Origin: Chlamydiota bacterium
Lineage (GTDB): Bacteria > Chlamydiota > Chlamydiia > Chlamydiales > Criblamydiaceae
Reading direction: 5' to 3'
Length of the DNA: 34,612 nucleotides
Assembly (NCBI GenBank): GCA_013288845.1
Contig: JABDBB010000009.1
Location: 1-34,612, forward strand
Below are positions 25,032 to 32,000 of this stretch, one piece after another. The position numbers and the translations under genes are program-made. The notes under the pieces were generated by a model. That model was not told the origin of the DNA. It was given only the letters and a program-made list of their open reading frames with translations, and searched no databases. Positions within the stretch are counted from its first letter, which is position 1. Each line of letters begins with the position of its first letter.

Positions 25032-25364
25032 TTATGCAGCTTTCGGCATCAATTTTTTCCAAACATAAAAATGGTAGAGCAGCATGGAGAAGCTCAAGAT
25101 CACCATGAGACCGGAGGGCATAAAAGCGCCGGTGTTCATATAGCGAAGGAAAAAGAAAAATGCCAAAACAAAGGTCAGGATGCCTGAAATCGAAAAGCAG
25201 ATGTTTTGTCGGCTTCGATAAAAATAGGCCAGAATAAAAAAAGCTAATGAAAAGGAGGAGCTCATAATTAAAGATGCCTGACTCCCTGCTTTTAGGAAAC
25301 CGATAAGGCCCCCGGTCAAAATAGTGACGGCATACAGAATAAGAACGTTGAGGAAAATTGTCAT
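25032..25364 (-). CDS. TMEM14-family small membrane protein
   Basis: This 110-residue protein has four hydrophobic helices and the features of the TMEM14/UPF0136 family: TGGLIGFLKAGSQASLIMSS in the first third and RYMNTGAFMPSGLMVILS in the last. Mitochondrial TMEM14 and plastid FAX proteins move fatty acids or porphyrins across membranes; bacterial roles are mostly untested. The gene follows the dienelactone hydrolase by 11 bases on the same strand. A longer overlapping reading frame (25024-25449) was rejected because it has no family match. Confidence 0.8.
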   Translation of the reverse strand: MTIFLNVLILYAVTILTGGLIGFLKAGSQASLIMSSSFSLAFFILAYFYRSRQNICFSISGILTFVLAFFFFLRYMNTGAFMPSGLMVILSFSMLLYHFYVWKKLMPKAA

Positions 25365-25375
25365 TGTGAAGACCT

Positions 25376-26110
25376 TTATTTAGTTTTTTCATCCAGGAAA
25401 TTTTTGATCGCTTTGGTGGCACGGTAATCTGCCGATTGATTGTAAGCAAAATCTTTAGCTCCGCTTTTATGTCCGGGATTAGTAAATCCGTGCGTCGCTC
25501 CTCCGTATATATACAATTGCCAATCGATCCCGGCTTTTGTAAACTCTTCCTGAATATTTTTTAGGTCTTCAGGACTTACCATCGGATCGTCATATCCGTG
25601 TAACAGCAACATGGGAGAGATTAGAGTTCCTGTAGCCGGAACCGGTACCGCTTCATGATTGCCTTTTTTGTATCCGAGGATGCCGTGAATGCTGACGATG
25701 CCGCAGACATTTGCTCCGGTTCGTAAAAGCTCAATGCCTGTAAGTCCGCCGAAACAATATCCGATAACGAATATGCGTTTTTTATTGACTAAATGTTCTT
25801 TTGAAAAAGCTTCCAGTGCTGCGGAAACGCGGTCTCTGAGTAGTTGTCGGTCTAAAAATAAAGGAAGAATGAGCTCTCCGGCTTCTTCGGGACTTTTCGC
25901 AACCTTTCCGTTTCCGAATAGGTCTGCTGTCATTGTGATGTAACCGGCTTTTGCGTAAGCCTCTGCCTTTTCTTTGATAAAGCTATCCAAACCCATCCAT
26001 GTGGGAAGAAATAAAATTCCGGGATGAGGTTCTCTGATGACCTCATTATGTATCAAAGTTGTTTTGCAAACGGTGTCTCCGCATTTATATTCTATATCTT
26101 TATGTTCCAT
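25376..26110 (-). CDS. Dienelactone hydrolase family protein
   Basis: This 244-residue alpha/beta hydrolase has the family nucleophile elbow GYCFGG (Cys119), an acid at Asp174/175 (LLLHGYDDPMVSPED) and His207 (YGGATHGFTNPG), followed by YNQSADYRA near the C-terminus. The Cys-Asp-His triad is typical of dienelactone hydrolases rather than serine hydrolases. Family members act on dienelactones in aromatic breakdown, but in chlamydiae no such pathway is expected, so the substrate is unknown. A GAGGG ribosome site supports the start. It is the first gene of a two-gene unit with the TMEM14-like gene. Confidence 0.88.
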   Translation of the reverse strand: MEHKDIEYKCGDTVCKTTLIHNEVIREPHPGILFLPTWMGLDSFIKEKAEAYAKAGYITMTADLFGNGKVAKSPEEAGELILPLFLDRQLLRDRVSAALEAFSKEHLVNKKRIFVIGYCFGGLTGIELLRTGANVCGIVSIHGILGYKKGNHEAVPVPATGTLISPMLLLHGYDDPMVSPEDLKNIQEEFTKAGIDWQLYIYGGATHGFTNPGHKSGAKDFAYNQSADYRATKAIKNFLDEKTK

Positions 26111-26207
26111 AATCTTTTGCCCTCATGCTAATTCAACAGGAAATTTACCTTAGTATTATCATAGATTTATTTCAACAGATTTTATACACAAGGGGGAAAA
26201 TTTGCGT

Positions 26208-26298
26208 ATGGACAACCATGGACAAAATGGACAAAATGGACAAAATGGACAAAATGGACAAAATGGACAAAATGGACAAAATGGACAAAATGGACAAA
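26208..26298. repeat. Tandem array of a 9-bp unit, ATGGACAAA, about 9-10 copies
   Basis: An imperfect first copy at 26208-26216 is followed by one extra base, then nine in-phase copies from 26218 to 26298, almost all identical. It lies upstream of the dienelactone hydrolase gene and downstream of the UPF0158 gene. The 9-bp period gives an open frame of repeated Met-Asp-Lys, which has no ribosome site and is not considered a gene. Confidence 0.95.
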
Positions 26299-26354
26299 AT
26301 GGACAATAAGAGAGTGTTTTATTATAGACTAATAAACATCAAAAACCAACAATA

Positions 26355-26426
26355 ATGCTGTCCATGCTGTCCATGCTGTCCATGCTGTCCATGCTGTCCA
26401 TGCTGTCCATGCTGTCCATGCTGTCC
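26355..26426. repeat. Tandem array of a 9-bp unit, ATGCTGTCC, 8 copies, inverted relative to the first array
   Basis: Eight identical copies run from 26355 to 26426, with partial units at the ends. The reverse-complement unit, ATGGACAGC in suitable phase, matches the unit of the first array (ATGGACAAA) at seven of nine positions. A 56-base spacer (26299-26354) separates the arrays. In a leftward transcript, eight of nine bases per unit can pair when G-U is allowed, so the two arrays can fold into one stem of about 70 pairs. Confidence 0.95.
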
Positions 26427-26450
26427 ATGCCTGCCTGTCTTCCCGAACTT

Positions 26451-27632
26451 TTAATGGTCAGAGGTGGTCGGCATGATTTTTTTCAAAGGACGTTTTTTGG
26501 TCTCTTTAGGGAGCTCTTTTGGCATAATTCTCTTTTTAGAGGGAGTTTTCTTTGCCGAATTTGTGTCGGATTCTTCCGGTTTTTTGATGATGGTCTTGAC
26601 CGGTTTAGGTTTGGTTTTTTCCGGGGAAGGTTTTGTTGATTTTGCCGGTTTTTCTTCTTTCATTTTAAGAGGTTTTTTTGCGATCGCGCCCGAATTTTTT
26701 TCGGTCGCCTTCGATTTAGGAGCGCTTTCTTTTATGCCCGATTCTTCTTTAGAGACCCATTTTGAGGAAATGCTTCGTAAAGCTGCCAGTTTTTTATTGA
26801 TATCGGCTTCATCTTCATCGAGATCTTCGTGGCGTTCCAATCCTCTTCCTTTAAGTAGTTCCTCTTCCGTTCCGTATTTTTCCGAGAAAGTCGCTGCGGA
26901 TACTCCGGAAATATCGGGAGTAAATAGAAAGTGGCGCAGGCCCGGATTGACAGTTGTGTAGACATCGGCTGAAGTTTGTTGATCGATTTCCTGTTTTGCC
27001 TGTAGTTTCGGGGGGCGGCCTCTTTTGGGGCGTGGATTAAGAGCTTCGTTTGAGTAGTATGTTTTTGCTTTTGCAATCAGGGTTTTCCGGGCGGTCACAA
27101 TTTCTTTTCCTACTTTTGTCTCAAACATCTGTTCTTTTAATTTTTCAATTACTTTGATATTGAGTTCGAGGTCTTCTTCAAAAACAAAATCGAATTCTTT
27201 ACTTCTTAGCCATTCGATAATTCTGATTCTGGATCGTTCCTGATAAAACTGTTGCCATTTTTCCAGTTCGGTGTGTTGGTCATAAATGAATTCAAGAAAA
27301 TTTTCTCTGGCATCTTTTGAGTCGATGAGATCTAAAAGCTTCTCTTTTGTATCAATGTCATAAACTTTTTCGTTGACAAAACCTTCCATAATTTTTTTTG
27401 TTTCGTAAAAGCTCATTTTAGGTACGGGAAAATAGCGGTCTTTATTTTCATGAAGTTCATTTTCCAGCACTTCAATTTGGTCTTCCGGTTTATCTAAATC
27501 GACATAAATGATGAATCCTTCAATCCGATCGATAAAAAAATCACGTTCATCATTGGATTTAGCAAAGGCTTCTATAAGTCTTAAAGCCTTAAGAATCAAC
27601 GGGTTTTGAGAGGTAGGAAGAGCTTTTGTCAT
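26451..27632 (-). CDS. UPF0158 family protein (CT_429-like) with AT-hook and Lys/Pro-rich tail
   Basis: The ATG at 27632 is chosen over one at 27653 because AAGGA precedes it at good spacing and the promoter at 27666-27694 would leave almost no leader for the earlier one. The 393-residue product matches chlamydial UPF0158 proteins such as CT_429 over its first two thirds (NPLILKALRLIEAF, DERDFFIDRIEGFIIYVDLD, RSRIRIIEWLRSKEFDFVFEEDLELN). At about 202-209 lies PKRGRPPK, a classic AT-hook for minor-groove binding. The last 100 residues (from about 293) are a disordered Lys/Pro/Thr/Ser-rich tail like histone H1 or chlamydial Hc proteins. A chromatin-like DNA-binding role is inferred; the family has no established function that can be read here. 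Confidence 0.85.
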   Translation of the reverse strand: MTKALPTSQNPLILKALRLIEAFAKSNDERDFFIDRIEGFIIYVDLDKPEDQIEVLENELHENKDRYFPVPKMSFYETKKIMEGFVNEKVYDIDTKEKLLDLIDSKDARENFLEFIYDQHTELEKWQQFYQERSRIRIIEWLRSKEFDFVFEEDLELNIKVIEKLKEQMFETKVGKEIVTARKTLIAKAKTYYSNEALNPRPKRGRPPKLQAKQEIDQQTSADVYTTVNPGLRHFLFTPDISGVSAATFSEKYGTEEELLKGRGLERHEDLDEDEADINKKLAALRSISSKWVSKEESGIKESAPKSKATEKNSGAIAKKPLKMKEEKPAKSTKPSPEKTKPKPVKTIIKKPEESDTNSAKKTPSKKRIMPKELPKETKKRPLKKIMPTTSDH

Positions 27633-27665
27633 AAAATTCCTTTTAGGATTCATAATTTTAACATA

Positions 27666-27694
27666 ATATTATTGGGTCACCGAGTTGATTTCAA
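27666..27694 (-). promoter_or_regulatory. Predicted sigma-70-type promoter for the UPF0158 gene
   Basis: On the minus strand TTGAAA (27689-27694) and TAATAT (27666-27671) are 17 bases apart. The -35 box is half of a perfect 12-bp palindrome, tttcaattgaaa (27689-27700), which could be an operator. Confidence 0.5.
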
Positions 27695-27824
27695 TTGAAA
27701 CAACCAAAAAGTTTTATGCTTTTTTGTTATAAAATATATAAATTTTTTGAGGTCGGCATAAAAGAGTTTGTGCGCTGACTTTTAAGGAAATTTTACTTGT
27801 ATCTTTACCTTCCGGGAATTATCA

Positions 27825-27830
27825 TATACT
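27825..27830 (+). promoter_or_regulatory. Possible -10 box for the CT398-like gene and rnpB
   Basis: TATACT lies 44 bases before the ATG at 27875. A fair -35 (TTTACC, 27804-27809) is only 15 bases upstream and TTGTAT (27797-27802) is 22 bases upstream, so the promoter is uncertain. Confidence 0.3.
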
Positions 27831-27874
27831 GATGTAATCTATTTAAGTCAAAAACTTTCAATTTAAGGGTTGCC

Positions 27875-28681
27875 ATGACACAAAAGCAGGAAAATAAGAG
27901 TTCAATTCTGGATATTTTAACGGTAATTTTGGGTATTCAGGAACTCGATATGCAAATGATACAGCTAATGCGTCTTAAAAAAGACCGTGAAAAAGAATTG
28001 GATAGCATCAATAACCTGAAAAAAAAGCTCATGAAGCAACAGGCAACTAAAGATGAAGAAATTTTTCGATTGAAGACGGCTCTTCGTCTTAGCGAAGGGG
28101 ATCTGGCTGAAACGCAGGAAAAAATAAAAAAACTGGAACAAAAGCAAAGTACGATTAAAAAAGTAGAAGAATTTAATGCTTTAAGTCAGGAAATGGCCCA
28201 AGCCGACAGAGAACGCAACAGCAGAGAGAAAAATTTAAGCGATTTATATGACAAATTGGCTGAAGAAGAAGATTCTCTCAAAACTATCAAAGAAAGTCTC
28301 AAAACTACTTCTGAAAGTAGCCTGATTCTGGAACAGGAAATTATCGAAAGGCTAAAAAAACTTAACGAAGAGGGTAAAGTTCTTCTCGTTAGGAGAGAAA
28401 AGCTGGTGAAAGATGCCGATCCCGAAATCTTCGGTATTTACGAAAGACTTTTAAAAAATAAAAAAGACCGGGTTGTTGTCCCTATAGAAAATCGCTGCTG
28501 CAGCGGTTGCCATATTACTCTTACAGCTCAGGACGAAAACCTTGTCAGAAAAGCCGAGCGATTGGTGTTTTGTGAACACTGTTCCCGAATTTTATATTGG
28601 GTCCAAAGCGAAGAATTGGAAGGGACGACTATCGCTCCGGTTCGTCAAAGACGCCGCCGTACAAGAGGGGCTGTCACCTAA
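27875..28681 (+). CDS. Coiled-coil zinc-ribbon protein, CT398 (CdsZ)-like
   Basis: This 268-residue protein has a long antiparallel coiled coil (about 20-180, rich in Lys, Glu and Leu) and a C4 zinc ribbon made of Cys209-x2-Cys212 and Cys233-x2-Cys236 (CCSGCHITLTAQ...VFCEHC), followed by a basic tail (RQRRRRTRG). The same plan is found in the C4-type zinc-ribbon family that includes C. trachomatis CT398, reported to bind sigma-54 (RpoN) and type III secretion components. So a role linking transcription and secretion is suggested by family, not by this sequence. The stop codon is only eight bases before the RNase P RNA, so the two may share a transcript. Confidence 0.85.
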   Translation: MTQKQENKSSILDILTVILGIQELDMQMIQLMRLKKDREKELDSINNLKKKLMKQQATKDEEIFRLKTALRLSEGDLAETQEKIKKLEQKQSTIKKVEEFNALSQEMAQADRERNSREKNLSDLYDKLAEEEDSLKTIKESLKTTSESSLILEQEIIERLKKLNEEGKVLLVRREKLVKDADPEIFGIYERLLKNKKDRVVVPIENRCCSGCHITLTAQDENLVRKAERLVFCEHCSRILYWVQSEELEGTTIAPVRQRRRRTRGAVT

Positions 28682-28689
28682 AATTTTTT

Positions 28690-29046
28690 CCGGGGGGCTA
28701 AGCAACCGCTTACACGAAAGTGCGAGAGGAAAGTCCGGACTTCGTAGGAGAGAATACCGGTGAAAGACCGGGGGCCGTAAGGCTACGGAAAGTGCAACAG
28801 AAAGTATTCCTCTACCGGTTTATCCGGTAGGCAGGGTGAAATACCTCTTTTATGAAGAGGTCTCACGGGAGGAATCCCGTTGAGCGGCAAACCCTATTCG
28901 AAGCAAGACCGATTCGAGGCGCTATCAGGTTCTCCGCCGAGCCTCGGAAGGAGTCGCTTGAGAGATTCGGCAACGGATCTCCCGGATGAATGGTTGCTCT
29001 CCGAAGTTTACTTCGGATGACAGAATCCGGCTTATCGGTCCCCCGG
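28690..29046 (+). ncRNA. rnpB: RNase P RNA component (bacterial type A)
   Basis: The conserved core is clear: gagaggaaagtccggac near 28724-28740 in the 5' part, acagaa at about 28797-28802, and gacagaatccggcttatcgg just before the 3' end. The 5' ccgggggg (28690-28697) pairs with cccccgg (29040-29046) to make helix P1. The RNA is about 357 nt long, the usual size. It is the catalytic part of RNase P, which trims the 5' leaders of tRNAs. The loop expected to carry GGU for binding the tRNA 3' CCA reads ggaag (28946-28950). RnpA is not in the window. Confidence 0.95.
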
Positions 29047-29055
29047 ATTTTTTAT
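29040..29055 (+). terminator. Intrinsic terminator at the end of rnpB
   Basis: The 3' strand of helix P1 (cccccgg) runs directly into a T-rich tract (attttttatt, 29047-29056). The pairing between the RNA ends plus the T-run can end transcription. Confidence 0.5.
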
Positions 29056-29058
29056 TAT

Positions 29059-32000
29059 CTATTGTATGACCAGTCCCATATCTATATTGGTGATAATAAT
29101 GCCTTGTTGGTCGAAATTGATATCGCTTGAGTTAGCCACACTAGGTTGTGGTGGGGGAAATTGTACTAAAGAGACTACATCGCTGTCTATATTGTCTTCT
29201 GAGTTATTTTGTGCATTGGGAATGGTCAGGGTGTACATGGACGGGATGTTTTTGTATACAAGCTGATATGATAATATACTTGTCGGAATATTGTTAAATG
29301 AATATTGACCGTTTCCAAGAGGTGTTGCAGTCAACGTAGTGGGGCCGTTCTGGAGGAGTACGGTTAGTCCGTCTATTCCCGGTTCACCGGGATCCTGAAG
29401 TCCGTTACTGTTTGTATCGTTCCATACAAAAGTTGTCAAACTATTGGGGTTGATCAGTCCTAAATCGGTATGTGTGATGACGGTTGTCTGATTGATCACA
29501 ATATTGGGGATTGTGGTGAAAAAAGGAAGATTGGGGTTTGCATTAGTATCGGGGTTGGTATAGCCGACACCGTCGCTGTCGACATTACTGTTAGTACCTG
29601 CGTGGGGGATTGTAGGAAGTAAAGTATTTGAATAGAAGTAGGTTAGATTGTAGGTTCCGGGGACCATCCCTTCAAATATATAGATACCGCCTCCTACGTT
29701 AATCGGAGAGTAGGTATTGGTTCCGTTAGAAAGTGTAACGACTACTCCGCTTGATAGCCCCGGTTCACCGGCATCCTGAATTCCGTTTCCGTTCAGATCA
29801 TTCCATACAAAAGTTGTGAGAGAATTCGTGGTGGCCAGTCCCAGATCGACGTTGGTGATGTGGCTTGATTGATTGATCGCTATGTTATTGATGGTAGTGA
29901 GAATAGTAGGAGCGCCTGTGTCGACGAATCCGATACCGTCGTTGTCAATATTATCATTTGTCCCTACATTAGCTAAAGTCGGCAGGAAGGTTCTTGAATA
30001 GTTGTATTTCAATATGTAGTTTCCGTCTGCAATATGGGTAAAGTAATATTGACCGTTTCCTGCGTAGCTAGCTTGTGCGTAGAATCCGCCTGTTGCCGTA
30101 AATAAATCTACTTCAACTCCTGCAATACCCGGTTCACCGGGATCCTGAATTCCGTTTCTGTTCAGATCATTCCATACAAAAGTTGTGAGGGAGTTTGTAG
30201 AGACAAATCCGGTATTGAGTTGTATGGTAGCTCCGGGAGCTCCGAAATTTGTTGCATTGAGAACTGTGGAAGATAATACAGGAGCAGTTGCGAATATGCC
30301 TGTATTCGGATCGCTTTGACTGAGGGCATATGTATCTTTTCCGACAGTTGTTTCCATAGCAGGTTGTAAGGTGGCTCCTAATTGCCATTGTATGAGGTAA
30401 TGATCGATGACCTGTGAATTAAGCGTTGCGCCTATGTCGGGAATGCCTCGATAACTGTAGTTACCGCCGCCGAGGGAAACCATAGGGAGTTGGGCTATGA
30501 GGTTAGAAGAGGAGTCGTAAGCATCTACGTAAACTGTAGCTCCGGTGATGACCGGTTCGGTACTGTCGAATATTCCGTTGTGATTGAGGTCATTCCAGAT
30601 GAAGGTGTTGACCGTTCTGGGGACAAATCCTGCGTCATAAAGAGAGGTTTTTTGCCCGAGGGCTACTTGGAAGGAGACTGTTCGTACCCAACCGGGGTTG
30701 GTTGTATTGCTGCTTGCGAAAATATCACTGTCAAAATCGCTGTTTGTTCCGTATACATTTTTTATAGCAATTCCGTAGTCAGGAAGTTGTGTGCTGTTGT
30801 ATTCGAGGTGATAGGTTCCCGGAGTCAAGTTACCGAAGACGAGTCCTCCTTGCGCATTTGTTATTCCCGAGACATCCAGTGCGGCATTGTTGTCATTGAC
30901 CAGCATTACTTGGATTTGCGGAATGCCCGGTTCAAAGACGTTAGGTAGAGGGCTTGCGTCCTGCCATCCGTTGTTATTATTATCGGTCCATACAAAAGTG
31001 GAGACTGAGGTGGCTTGTGGGAGAATAAGGCCGAGATTGAAGGTTGTGATGTTGCTGCCCGCTCCGATGACGATTCCGGGGACGGAGGTGGTGTTTATGC
31101 CGGCTCCCGCAGTATAGCCTATGCCTGCACTGTTGAAGTTATCATTAGAGCCTACATCCGGGATGGTGGGGATTTTTGTATTGGAGTATGTCCAGATAAG
31201 AGTATAGGTTCCGGGGGTGATTCCTGCAAAAAGATACTGACCGCTCAGATTATCTAATCCTGTGTAGGTTTGTCCGGTAGTGGAGAGCAAAGTTACGTTT
31301 GCTCCGGTTACTCCGGATTCTCCTGCATCTTTCAGGCCGTTTCCGTTTGTGTCATTCCAAATAGCTGTTGTTAGAGCACTTGTTGCACTGATCAGTCCAA
31401 GGTCTATATTGGTGATATTGCTACCCGCTGCCATGACTATTCCTGAAAAAACGGTCGTCCTTCCCGCTACTCCGTCTGTAAAGCCGGTTGCATCGCTGTC
31501 GAAATTCCCGTTATTGCCGGCATGGGCAATAGTGGGTATGTCTCCGGTAGAATAGGTCCAGGTCAGATTATATATTCCGGGAGCAACTCCTGTAAATGTG
31601 TAGGTTCCGTTATGATTATCAGTTCCTATGTTGGATCCGAGCATAACGGTTGCTCCGGTAATTCCCGGTTCTCCGGCATCCTGAATACCGTTTGCATTTG
31701 TATCAATCCAAAGGAAGGTGGTCAACGTGCCGGTAGCACTCTTTAATCCGAGATCTATATTCGTGATATTGCTACCCGCTGCAATGACTATTCCGGAAAA
31801 AAGGGTAGTCCTTCCCGCTACTCCGTCTGTGAATCCGGTTGCGTCACTATCGAAATTCCCGTTATTGCCGGCATGTGCAATAGTGGGTGTATTTGTATTG
31901 GAATAGGTCCAGGTCAGATTATATATTCCGGGGGCAACTCCTGCAAATGTGTAGGTTCCGTCATGATTATCAGTTCCTATATTGGATCCGAGCATAACAG

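Noticed and set aside
25024..25449. 141-residue minus-strand frame overlapping two genes
   Set aside because: It overlaps the TMEM14-like gene and the end of the hydrolase gene in another frame; those two have clear family motifs and this one has none.
26208..26426. CRISPR-like array or genes encoding Met-Asp-Lys / Met-Leu-Ser repeats
   Set aside because: The units are 9 bp with no spacers and no cas genes are near. The open frames arise from the 9-bp period and lack ribosome sites and family matches.
26464..26961. 165-residue open frame on the + strand
   Set aside because: It is antisense to the UPF0158 gene; its hydrophobic translation follows from the complement of the Lys/Pro-rich tail.
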